Assembly (NCBI RefSeq): GCF_014635185.1
Contig: NZ_BMCM01000001.1
Coordinates: 310,001-374,000, forward strand
Source of the DNA: Microbacterium murale
GTDB lineage: Bacteria > Actinomycetota > Actinomycetes > Actinomycetales > Microbacteriaceae
Direction: 5' to 3'
DNA length: 64,000 nt
Shown one piece after another: positions 16,596 to 24,226 of this stretch (its first letter is position 1; each line of letters opens with the position of its first letter). Position numbers and translations under genes: made by a program. The notes beneath the pieces are model-generated. The model made no database searches. It saw only the letters and a program-made list of their open reading frames with translations, and had not been told where the DNA came from.

Positions 16596-18014
16596 TCAGT
16601 TCTGAGTGAAGTTCGCGGCGGCACGGGCGACCGCTGCGACGATTTCGGGTTCTGTGAGGCGCTCGTCGATCAGCGCGAGCAGCGCCGGGATCGCGCCTTC
16701 GCCCCGAGACGCGGCATCGGCCACTGCCTGGCCATTGGTGTCCTCCGGCAGCGCGCCGTCCAGCGCACGAGCGGCCCACGCGCCGAGCACGCGGATGCTT
16801 GCAGCTCCATCGCGACCGGCGGAGCGCTCGGCGAGCAGCACCTCGAGGATGCGCAGGCGCAGCTTCGTCGTCCCGTCCTTGCCGATCTGCGCGAGCAGGT
16901 GCTGGATGCGGGCGTTGTCGAAACGCTCCAGAAGAGCAGCACGGTAGTCGTCGATGCCGAGGTGCGGCTCGGTGAGATGACGTGCGGCCTCATCCCACAG
17001 CTCGTTCACCCAGCCGCGGATCACCGGATCGCCGATCGCCTGCGCGACGGTCTCGTGGCCGCGGGCTGCGCCGGCATACGCGAGGAAGGAGTGCGAGCCG
17101 TTGAGCAGCCAGAGCTTGCGACGCTCGAAGGGGTCGATGTCGTCGACGAAGCGCGCTCCCGCCTTCTCCCAGGCAGGCCGGCCGGCGGGGAACTCGCCGC
17201 TGATGACCCAATCGTGGAAGGGCTCGGTGACGACCGGGCTGCGGTCGTCCCACCCGGTCTCGTCCCTCACGAGCTCGATCTCGGCCTGCGTGGTCTTCGG
17301 CGTGATCCGGTCGATCGACGTCGACGGGAAGGCCACGTGCTCATTCAGATAGGCGAGCGTGTCGGATGCACCGGCGAGTCGAGCGAACGAGGTCAGGGCC
17401 CGCTGCGTCAGCTCGCCGTTGCCGGGCAGGTTGTCGCACGAGACGACGGCGATCGGCCCCGCATCCGCACGACGACGCGCCTCGAGCCCGACGAGCAGTC
17501 GCGCGAGGGCCGTGGTCGGCGCGCTCGACAGCTCGAGGCGGTCCGCGGCGAGATGCGTGCGCAGCCATTCGACGTCGGCAGCGACGGTCTCGTCCGCGAG
17601 ATCTGGCTCGTGCGCGGCATCCAGCGCGTACCCCGCCTCGGTGATCGTGAGGGTGACCAGCGCCGTGGCAGGGTCGGCGAGGGTCTCGGCGAGGACATCG
17701 ACGCGGGCCCCATCGACCGCGTCGACGATGCTGTCGATGAGTGCGATGCTGTCGCCGGCCGCTGATCGCTCGATCAGCGAGTACAGGCCGTCCTGCGCAT
17801 CGAGTTCCTGCGCTGCCGCGGGGCTGCGCCCGGTGAAGGAGCGGATGCCCCATTCGTTCGCCTCATCGACGATGTCGGTGTACCAGGCCTGGTGGGCGCG
17901 GTGGAAGGCGCCGAGCCCGAGATGTGCGATGCGGACCGGCGCACGATCGAACGAGCGCCCTGCGCGATCGGCCGCCGCTGCGCGACTCAGCGCGGTCATG
18001 ACCGTCTCGGTCAC
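16596..18014 (-). CDS. uxuB: Mannitol dehydrogenase family protein, probable fructuronate reductase (D-mannonate oxidoreductase)
   Basis: A 472-residue long-chain polyol dehydrogenase with an N-terminal Rossmann domain (IAHLGLGAFHRAHQAWY) and the C-terminal catalytic segment KLWLLNGSHSFLAYAG containing the lysine and NxxxH residues of this family. VVSCDNLPGNGE is also characteristic. Its place between uxaC and manD indicates reduction of D-fructuronate to D-mannonate. The GTG start overlaps the uxaC stop by four bases. A UxaB-type (tagaturonate) role cannot be excluded from sequence alone. Confidence 0.9.
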   Translation of the reverse strand: MTETVMTALSRAAAADRAGRSFDRAPVRIAHLGLGAFHRAHQAWYTDIVDEANEWGIRSFTGRSPAAAQELDAQDGLYSLIERSAAGDSIALIDSIVDAVDGARVDVLAETLADPATALVTLTITEAGYALDAAHEPDLADETVAADVEWLRTHLAADRLELSSAPTTALARLLVGLEARRRADAGPIAVVSCDNLPGNGELTQRALTSFARLAGASDTLAYLNEHVAFPSTSIDRITPKTTQAEIELVRDETGWDDRSPVVTEPFHDWVISGEFPAGRPAWEKAGARFVDDIDPFERRKLWLLNGSHSFLAYAGAARGHETVAQAIGDPVIRGWVNELWDEAARHLTEPHLGIDDYRAALLERFDNARIQHLLAQIGKDGTTKLRLRILEVLLAERSAGRDGAASIRVLGAWAARALDGALPEDTNGQAVADAASRGEGAIPALLALIDERLTEPEIVAAVARAAANFTQN

Positions 18015-19417
18015 AGCTTGAACGCCTTCCGCGGCACGGTGGTGACGAGATCGACCGCGATGCGCTCGGCCTGCGCCAGCGGGATGCGCCCCTCGCCCAC
18101 CAGGCGCGCGAGGAAGGCGGAGTCGAGGCGGCGAGCCATGTCATGACGTGCCGGGATCGACAGGAACGCCCTGGTGTCGTCGATGAAGCCGGAACCGCGG
18201 TAGAAGCCCGCGGTCTCGGTAACGGACGCACGGAAGCGGAGCACGGCATCCGGTGCATCGAGGAACCACCACGGCACCCCGATGAAGACGCTCGGGTAGA
18301 AGCCGGCGAGCGGAGCGATCTCACGCGAGTAGACCGTCTCGTCGACCGTGAACAGCACGACGTGCAGACCGCGCTCGAGGCCGTGCTTCTCCAGAAGAGG
18401 ACGCAGGTTCTGCGTGTACGACGTGGTGAGCGGGATGTCATGGCCGGTGTCGGGCCCGAAGCCCTCGAAGGTCGCCGAGGAGTGGTTGCGGTAGACACCG
18501 GGATGGATCGTCATGACGAGACCGTCGCGTGCACTCATCCCCGCCATCCGCAGCAGCATGTTGCCGCGGAACTCGCGCGCGCCTGCGGCATCCAGCTCGC
18601 CGGCGACCGCACGACGATAGAGAGCGGATGCTTCGTCGTCGGTGAGGTCGACCGTGTAGGGCTCGATGACACCGTGATCCGCAGAGACCGCTCCGTGCGC
18701 GATGAAGTGCGCTCGGCGGGCTTCGAGCGCCGCGAGGTAGCCCCGGAAATCATCTGTCGCCGTGCCGTTCGACGCAGTGAGGCGCTCGACACGATCGGCG
18801 AAACCGGCAGCCGTCGGGTCGAGGTAGGCGTCAGGACGGAAGGTCGGAAGCACTCGACCGCGGAAGGTGTCGTCCGCGGCGAGTGCCGCGTGCACGGCGA
18901 GGTCGTCCATCGGATCGTCCGTCGTGGCGAGGACCTCGATGCCGAAGCGCTCGAACAGCGCGCGCGGCCGGTACGCGGGATCGCTCAGTCGCGCGGCGAT
19001 CGCGTCGTACGTCGCGTCCGCCGTCTCGGCGGACGGCTCCACGTCGATCCCGAAGAGCGTGACGAGCTCATGGGTGAGCCAGTAGCCCGATGCCGTGCCT
19101 GCCAACAGCTGCCAGTTCTCGGCGAACAGTCGCCACACGGAGCGAGGGTCGGCGCCGGCAGCGCTTCCCGCGCCGAGCGATGCGAGATCGACACCGGCGG
19201 CATGCAACAGGCGCGTGACGTAGTGGTCCTTGGTGATGAACAGCTCTGCCGGGTCGGAGAACGGCAGATCGTCGCGCAGCATCGCCGGATCGACGTGACC
19301 GTGCGGGGAGATGATCGGCAGGTCCGCGATCGACGAGTACAGATCGCGAGCGACGCTCCTTAGCGCGGGTTCCACAGGCAGGAGGCGGTCGGCATCGAGT
19401 TCGAGCGGTGCAGGCAT
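18011..19417 (-). CDS. uxaC: Glucuronate isomerase
   Basis: This 468-residue amidohydrolase-fold isomerase opens the pathway by converting glucuronate to fructuronate. The metal motif LPIISPHGHVDPAML lies near residue 35, and VLFTVDETVYSREIAPLAGFYPSVF and TAGFYRGSGFIDDTRAF are uronate isomerase signatures. The length is normal. The ATG at 19417 has GGAGGA directly abutting it, too close for a normal ribosome site; a TTGACG-N17-AATCAT promoter ending six bases before the ATG suggests a leaderless message. The operon runs uxaC, uxuB, manD, gntK. Confidence 0.95.
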   Translation of the reverse strand: MPAPLELDADRLLPVEPALRSVARDLYSSIADLPIISPHGHVDPAMLRDDLPFSDPAELFITKDHYVTRLLHAAGVDLASLGAGSAAGADPRSVWRLFAENWQLLAGTASGYWLTHELVTLFGIDVEPSAETADATYDAIAARLSDPAYRPRALFERFGIEVLATTDDPMDDLAVHAALAADDTFRGRVLPTFRPDAYLDPTAAGFADRVERLTASNGTATDDFRGYLAALEARRAHFIAHGAVSADHGVIEPYTVDLTDDEASALYRRAVAGELDAAGAREFRGNMLLRMAGMSARDGLVMTIHPGVYRNHSSATFEGFGPDTGHDIPLTTSYTQNLRPLLEKHGLERGLHVVLFTVDETVYSREIAPLAGFYPSVFIGVPWWFLDAPDAVLRFRASVTETAGFYRGSGFIDDTRAFLSIPARHDMARRLDSAFLARLVGEGRIPLAQAERIAVDLVTTVPRKAFKL

Positions 19418-19446
19418 TCCTCCATGATTCAGGCGCCGCGCAGGGA

Positions 19447-19462
19447 CGTCAACCGGTTGCCA
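19447..19462. promoter_or_regulatory. Hexuronate operator 1 (CGTCAACCGGTTGCCA) at the uxaC promoter
   Basis: The site matches 14 of 16 bases of TGGCAACCGGTTGCCA and overlaps the predicted -35 box TTGACG of the uxaC operon on the minus strand. The same operator recurs at 19786-19801 and 20963-20978. Confidence 0.75.
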
Positions 19463-19494
19463 TATGTGGCCATGGGATCCGTTTCGCGTCGGAA

Positions 19495-19728
19495 TCACTC
19501 CGAATCGATGTTCACGGCGACGCGGTCGAATCCCGCGCCGCGCACCGCGCGCAGCACTTCGGCGCGCAGCGGTTCGCCCGTGATGGACGCGATCTCGCCG
19601 AGCGGAACATCGAGGCAGGCGAGGCCTCCGTAGGGGCGGACGCGCACGTGCCCCAGGCCGAGGCGCCCCAGCTCCGACTCTGCCATCTCGGTCTCAGCGA
19701 GCATGTCCTCGTTCAAGAGGTTCCCCAT
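19495..19728 (-). pseudogene. Probable remnant of a larE (NAD/ATP pyrophosphatase-type sulfur transferase) C-terminus
   Basis: The 77-residue reading frame resembles the C-terminal ATP-pyrophosphatase-associated end of LarE: MAESELGRLGLGHVRVRPYG, LACLDVPLGEIASI and LRAEVLRAVRGAGFDRVAV. The roughly 190 N-terminal residues with the P-loop are missing, and the frame stops just before where the usual GFRSGS-like tail would be; reading through the TGA gives FRRE. The start is uncertain (ATG at 19728, 19704 or 19686). It lies between hexuronate operators 1 and 2 and could still be transcribed. It may instead be a short standalone protein. Confidence 0.5.
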
Positions 19729-19785
19729 CGTCGTGCGCACAGCGCTGCCTGTTCTTCCCCTCATTCAGGCGTGGACGGCAAGAGA

Positions 19786-19801
19786 CCGCAATCGGTTGCC
19801 A
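19786..19801. promoter_or_regulatory. Hexuronate operator 2 and promoter of the LacI regulator gene
   Basis: CCGCAATCGGTTGCCA matches 13 of 16 bases of the shared operator. It contains the -35 TTGCCA (19796-19801) of the regulator gene, followed by an 18-base spacer, TATGCT (19820-19825) and the ATG six bases later. The regulator should therefore repress itself, and perhaps a minus-strand transcript over the larE remnant. Confidence 0.75.
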
Positions 19802-19831
19802 TCAGTTGCACGTCCGGCTTATGCTCACCGC

Positions 19832-20929
19832 ATGACGGACGAAGGCAAGTACGGCGGAGGTCGGAGGTCGCGCCCGACGATCTATGACGTCGCGGCCGCG
19901 GCCGGCGTCGCCCCTTCGACCGTGTCCAGGGCCTTCTCACGCCCTGGCCGAGTGAACGCCGAGACTGCGGAGCACATCCGGCAGGTCGCGACAGAGATGG
20001 GATATCGCACCAATCCGCTCGCCCGCGCACTGCCGACGGGCAAGACCTCGCTGCTGGCGATCATCGTCGCCGACGTCACGAACCCGTTCTTCTTCGAACT
20101 GCTGCGCGGCGCGGACGACACCGCGACGAAGGCGGGCTACACCCTCCTGGTCGCCGACGTGCAGGAGTCGGTCGAGGCGGAGCGTCAGGCACTGGACCGG
20201 GTGCTCCCGATGGTGGAGGGCGTCGTGCTGGCGACATCGCGGATGTCGGATTCGTCGATCAGGGTGGCAGCGAAGCAGCGCCCGACCGTCGTCCTCAACC
20301 GTTCGATGAGCGATATCGCCAGTGTCGCGACCGACAACGCACGCGGCATGCGCAGAGCGGTGGAGCATCTCGGCGCGCTCGGGCACACGAGCATCACCTA
20401 CGTGGCGGGCCCCGACGCCTCGTGGGCCAACGGCATCCGCTGGCAGGCGCTGCGCGAAGCGTGTCACGAGCTCGGGCTGCGCGCACGCCGGATCGGCCCG
20501 TTCTCGCCGACGCAGGCCGGTGGCCTCTCCGCCGCCGGCGAGCTCGCGGCGACACCGAGCACCGCGGTGATCGCCTACAACGACCTGCTGGCGATCGGCC
20601 TGATGCGCGGGCTGCAGAGCCTCGGCATCCGCATTCCCGACGATGTCTCGATCGTCGGCTTCGACAACATCTTCGGCGCCGACTTCTGCACCCCGCAGCT
20701 GACGACGGTCGCGGCTCCCCTGCGCCAGCTCGGCGCTGTGGCGGTGCAGACGCTGCTCGATGATCTGCGTGGCACACCGCGAGTGCCGCGGACGTCACCG
20801 GGCGGACCGCTCAAGACCGCACTGCTGCCCGCGCGGCTCGTGATCCGCGCGTCGACGGGGCCGTCGCATCCGACCAATGACTGGCCCAACGGCGGGCGTC
20901 CGGCCGCCGACGAGGGCGACGAAGACTGA
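19832..20929 (+). CDS. LacI family regulator of hexuronate genes
   Basis: A 365-residue LacI protein. The helix-turn-helix (about residues 17-40) reads TIYDVAAAAGVAPSTVSRAF. The sensor domain has LLAIIVADVTNPFFFELLRG and VSIVGFDNIFGADFCTPQLT. The ATG at 19832 lies six bases from the -10 TATGCT. The gene is flanked by copies of one operator that also precede uxaC and dctP, so it is very likely their repressor, relieved by a hexuronate or pathway intermediate. It fills the role that UxuR/ExuR (GntR family) play in enterobacteria. Confidence 0.93.
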   Translation: MTDEGKYGGGRRSRPTIYDVAAAAGVAPSTVSRAFSRPGRVNAETAEHIRQVATEMGYRTNPLARALPTGKTSLLAIIVADVTNPFFFELLRGADDTATKAGYTLLVADVQESVEAERQALDRVLPMVEGVVLATSRMSDSSIRVAAKQRPTVVLNRSMSDIASVATDNARGMRRAVEHLGALGHTSITYVAGPDASWANGIRWQALREACHELGLRARRIGPFSPTQAGGLSAAGELAATPSTAVIAYNDLLAIGLMRGLQSLGIRIPDDVSIVGFDNIFGADFCTPQLTTVAAPLRQLGAVAVQTLLDDLRGTPRVPRTSPGGPLKTALLPARLVIRASTGPSHPTNDWPNGGRPAADEGDED

Positions 20930-20962
20930 TCGCAGCGCCGTGCGAGCGGGCGCGGCAATCCG

Positions 20963-20978
20963 TGGCAACTGGTTGCCA
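20963..20978. promoter_or_regulatory. Hexuronate operator 3 (TGGCAACTGGTTGCCA) upstream of dctP
   Basis: Perfect seven-base arms TGGCAAC/GTTGCCA flank a TG centre; it matches 15 of 16 bases of the shared operator. It lies 90 bases upstream of the dctP start and includes a possible -35 TTGCCA at 20973-20978. Confidence 0.75.
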
Positions 20979-21067
20979 GATTCTCGATGCAGATGGATGA
21001 ATGAATGGTGGCCGGACCGATCGACGCCGATCGTCATCCGAAATCACAGCGCTCAAAGGAGAACCAC

Positions 21068-22099
21068 ATGCGGAGCAACACCAGGGTCGCCCTCATCGCG
21101 ACCACAGCGATCACCGCCCTCGCACTCGCCGGATGCTCAGGCGGAGCCGGCAACGGCGGCGAAGGCGACGGCGGCAGCACGAGCACCACAGTCATGAAGC
21201 TCGCCCTCAACCAGCCAGAGACGCACCCCTCGTTCATCGCCCTCGAGGCGTTCGGCGAGCAGCTCAAGGAGGACACCGACGGCCGCTGGGACATCGAGGT
21301 GCACGCGAACAGCACACTCGGCAACCAGGACGAGTACCTGCAGTCGGTCAGCCAGGGCGTCATCGACCTCGCGATCGTCTCGGCGCCGCAGCTCGAGAAC
21401 CTCAACAAGGACTTCGTACTCTTCAGCCTTCCGAAGGTGTTCGATGACATCGATCACCAGATGTCCGTGCTCTCCGACGACGAGATCGTCGGCGACCTGT
21501 ACGGCTCGCTGGCCGAGAGCAACAACATCGACGTCGTGGGCGGCCTCACCCAGGGCGAGCGCAGCATCTACCTGAAGGACACCATCGCGGAGACGCCCGC
21601 CGACCTCGAGGGCAAGAAGATCCGCGTGCAGGAGAGCCCCGTCTTCATGGCGATGATCGAAGCCCTCGGCGCGTCTCCCACGCCGCTGCCCTTCGGCGAC
21701 GTCTACAGCGGCCTGCAGTCCGGTGTCGTCGACGGCGCCGAGAACAACGAGATCTCGTACTTCAGCAACAAGCACCACGAGGTCGCACCGTACTTCTCGT
21801 TCACGCGTCACCTGGTCGGCGCCGACTTCCTGATCATCAACAGTGACACGCTGTCTGAGATGTCCGAGGAGGACCGTGCGGCCTTCGACGAGGGCTGGAC
21901 GGCTGCGTGGGAGCAGCACACCGAGCTGTGGAAGACCGACACGGAGAAGGCGATCGCCGACGCTGAGGCCGGCGGAGCCGAGTTCTCCGAGGTCGACACC
22001 GAGGCCTTCACCGAAGCGCTCGAGCCGCTGCTCGACGAATTCCTCACCGAGGACTCGCAGACCACCCTTTACGAAGCCATCCGCGGCGCTGCAGAGTAA
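21068..22099 (+). CDS. dctP: TRAP transporter substrate-binding lipoprotein (DctP family)
   Basis: A 343-residue lipoprotein: the signal peptide ends with the lipobox LALAGC near residue 22. The mature domain has TRAP-binding signatures such as LEGKKIRVQESPVFMAMIEALGASPTPLPFGDVYSGLQSG (split here as two runs: LEGKKIRVQESPV and FGDVYSGLQSGVVDGAENN). The conserved arginine in KIRVQ binds the carboxylate of the ligand. An AAAGGAG site precedes the ATG. With operator 3 upstream, it probably binds glucuronate or galacturonate and passes it to DctQM. Confidence 0.93.
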   Translation: MRSNTRVALIATTAITALALAGCSGGAGNGGEGDGGSTSTTVMKLALNQPETHPSFIALEAFGEQLKEDTDGRWDIEVHANSTLGNQDEYLQSVSQGVIDLAIVSAPQLENLNKDFVLFSLPKVFDDIDHQMSVLSDDEIVGDLYGSLAESNNIDVVGGLTQGERSIYLKDTIAETPADLEGKKIRVQESPVFMAMIEALGASPTPLPFGDVYSGLQSGVVDGAENNEISYFSNKHHEVAPYFSFTRHLVGADFLIINSDTLSEMSEEDRAAFDEGWTAAWEQHTELWKTDTEKAIADAEAGGAEFSEVDTEAFTEALEPLLDEFLTEDSQTTLYEAIRGAAE

Positions 22100-22118
22100 G
22101 GACCAGACGCGACCGGCA

Positions 22119-22160
22119 AGAGGGCGCTGAGGGGCCGATCAGGTCCCTCCAGCGCCCTCT
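22119..22160 (+). terminator. Hairpin between dctP and dctQ (partial terminator or mRNA-stabilising element)
   Basis: Arms at 22119-22129 and 22150-22160 pair perfectly over 11 bases around a GC-rich loop and are followed by TCTCGGG rather than a long T run. Located just after dctP, it probably lets the binding protein be made in excess of the membrane subunits. Confidence 0.6.
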
Positions 22161-22243
22161 TCTCGGGCCGCGTCCCGCTCCACCCGCAACGACGCGTGCG
22201 AATTCGGCGACAGCATCCGCTGCCTGCCTGAACGGAGGACACC

Positions 22244-22831
22244 GTGACCACGAACCCACCCGACGATGCCGATCAGGGTGCGCCCGATCGCCCCACCCGA
22301 TGGCACGGCCCACTCGCCGTGATGAATCGCGTCCGCAAGGGCGTCGACCTGCTGCTCGGCTGGCTGTGCATCATCGTCTTCGTCGCGCTGGTCGCGATCG
22401 TCGCCTGGCAGGTCTTCACCCGCGAGGTGCTCAACAACACGGCGCCGTGGACGCAGGAGGCCGCGCAGTACAGCTTCGTCGTCCTCGCCATGATCGCCGC
22501 CGCCTACGTGTTCTCCGAGCGCGGGCACATCGCGGTCGAGATCCTCATCGAGAAGCTCCCGCTGCTGTGGCGTCGCGCCGCAGCCGTCGTGATCGAGCTC
22601 ATCGTCATCTTCTTCATCGTCACCGTGTTCATCATCGGCGGCATCGCCGTCGCGCAGAACGCCTGGCACCAGAGCCTCTCCTCGCTTCCGCTGACGATCG
22701 GCGAGATCTACATGATCATGCCGATCGCCGGAGTGCTCATCCTGTTCTACTCGATCGTGCAGATCATCGGACTCATCGCAGGCGTCGAGGACCCGACTCC
22801 CGACACCAACGACATCAGTGAGGCGATCTGA
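22244..22831 (+). CDS. dctQ: TRAP transporter small permease subunit (DctQ family)
   Basis: A 195-residue protein with four membrane helices (about residues 38-58, 75-95, 118-140 and 160-180) after a hydrophilic N-terminus. NNTAPWTQEAAQYSFVVLAM is the DctQ signature with the conserved W and E. The GTG start at 22244 has GGAGGA four bases upstream. It sits between dctP and dctM and is the small integral subunit of the tripartite Na+-driven importer. Confidence 0.92.
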   Translation: MTTNPPDDADQGAPDRPTRWHGPLAVMNRVRKGVDLLLGWLCIIVFVALVAIVAWQVFTREVLNNTAPWTQEAAQYSFVVLAMIAAAYVFSERGHIAVEILIEKLPLLWRRAAAVVIELIVIFFIVTVFIIGGIAVAQNAWHQSLSSLPLTIGEIYMIMPIAGVLILFYSIVQIIGLIAGVEDPTPDTNDISEAI

Positions 22832-22833
22832 TC

Positions 22834-24156
22834 ATGGACCCCATCACCCTCATCGCCGCGGTCGTCCTGATCGCCGGCATCGCGATCGGCATCGCCATCG
22901 GCCTTCCCGTCGCCGTCGCCATGGGACTGCCATCCGCCATAGCGATCTTCATCCTCCTCGGAGAATGGGACGGCGCGACCTTCACCGCCGCTCAAAAGAT
23001 CTTCCAGGGCAGCAACTCGTTCAGCCTGCTCGCGATACCGTTCTTCATCCTCGCAGGCGGACTCATGAACACCGGTGGCATCGCGGCCCGCCTCATCGAT
23101 CTCGCGCAGGTCGTCGCGGGTCGCCTTCCCGCCTCGTTGGCACAGACCACTGTCGTGGCGAACACCATGTTCGGCGCCGTCTCCGGCGCGTCGGTCGCGT
23201 CGGCCGCAGCCATCGGCACCGTGCTGACGCCGCGGATGCGTCAGGAGAAGTACGACCCCGCGTTCTCCGCGGCCGTCAACGCAGCATCCTCGCCCGCCGG
23301 CATGCTGATCCCGCCGAGCAACACGTTCATCGTCTACTCGCTCGTCTCGAGCACCTCGATCGGCGCGCTGTTCATGGCAGGCGTCGGTCCTGGACTGCTG
23401 TGGGCCGTGGTCTGCGTCACGGTCGTCGCACTGTATGCACGCAAGCATCCAGAACTGCGGATGCCGAAGGGCACGCCCCGCCCGACGTTCGGGCAGACGA
23501 TGATCGTGTTCCTGAAGGCGCTCCCGGCGCTGCTCATGATCTTCGTCGTGATCGGCGGCATCCTCAGCGGGTTCTTCACCGCCACGGAGTCCGCGGTGAT
23601 CGCGGTGCTCTACTGCTTCATCCTCGGGCTCATCCAGCGCACCCTTCCGGTGCGTGAGCTGCCGAAGATCATCCTCGAAGCCTCGAAGGTCACCGGCATC
23701 ATCATGCTGCTGATCGGCGTCTCCGGCATTCTCGGCTACGTGCTGGCGTTCGCGCGCATCCCGCAGCTGGTCACCGAGGGTCTGCTCGGCTTCACAGACA
23801 ACGTCGTGGTCGTGCTCATCATCATCATGATCGTGCTGCTGCTGGCGGGAACCGTGATGGATCCGACGCCCGCCATCCTGATCTTCACGCCGATCTTCCT
23901 GCCGGTCGTGACCGCCATGGGCGTCAGCCCGATCCACTTCGGCGCGATGATGGTCTTCAACATGTGCCTCGGCAACATCTCCCCGCCCATCGGCAACAAC
24001 CTGTTCGTCGCGGCAAGGGTCGGGAACGTGCGCATCGAGAAGGTCATCACGCGCCTGTGGCCCTTCTTCTGGGCGCTCGTCGTCGGCCTGTTCATCGTCG
24101 CCTTCGTGCCGGCGCTGTCGATGTGGCTGCCGGAGACGCTCGGCCTGATCCGCTGA
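22834..24156 (+). CDS. dctM: TRAP transporter large permease subunit (DctM family)
   Basis: A 440-residue polytopic protein with about 12 hydrophobic segments. It has DctM signatures: FSLLAIPFFILAGGLMNTGG near residue 65, TMFGAVSGASVASAAAIGTV, NAASSPAGMLIPPSNTFIVY and NMCLGNISPPIGNNLF. It is the ion-coupled translocator, starting two bases after dctQ. The gene ends before a strong terminator at 24179-24217. Confidence 0.95.
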   Translation: MDPITLIAAVVLIAGIAIGIAIGLPVAVAMGLPSAIAIFILLGEWDGATFTAAQKIFQGSNSFSLLAIPFFILAGGLMNTGGIAARLIDLAQVVAGRLPASLAQTTVVANTMFGAVSGASVASAAAIGTVLTPRMRQEKYDPAFSAAVNAASSPAGMLIPPSNTFIVYSLVSSTSIGALFMAGVGPGLLWAVVCVTVVALYARKHPELRMPKGTPRPTFGQTMIVFLKALPALLMIFVVIGGILSGFFTATESAVIAVLYCFILGLIQRTLPVRELPKIILEASKVTGIIMLLIGVSGILGYVLAFARIPQLVTEGLLGFTDNVVVVLIIIMIVLLLAGTVMDPTPAILIFTPIFLPVVTAMGVSPIHFGAMMVFNMCLGNISPPIGNNLFVAARVGNVRIEKVITRLWPFFWALVVGLFIVAFVPALSMWLPETLGLIR

Positions 24157-24178
24157 ACACCCGATCCGCTGACCCCGT

Positions 24179-24217
24179 GATGCCGCCGGCCGACGAGTAC
24201 CGTCGACCGGCGGCATC
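24179..24217. terminator. Terminator after dctM (shared with convergent aztD)
   Basis: Perfect 11-base arms at 24179-24189 and 24207-24217 enclose a loop that itself can pair, and GTTT follows. The hairpin lies between convergent genes and can serve both. Confidence 0.75.
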
Positions 24218-24226
24218 GTTTCGGTG

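Noticed and set aside
15204..17765. An 853-codon open frame antisense to manD and the fructuronate reductase gene
   Set aside because: It is a mirror of well-supported genes in GC-rich DNA; its translation is rich in Arg and Val without domain signatures.
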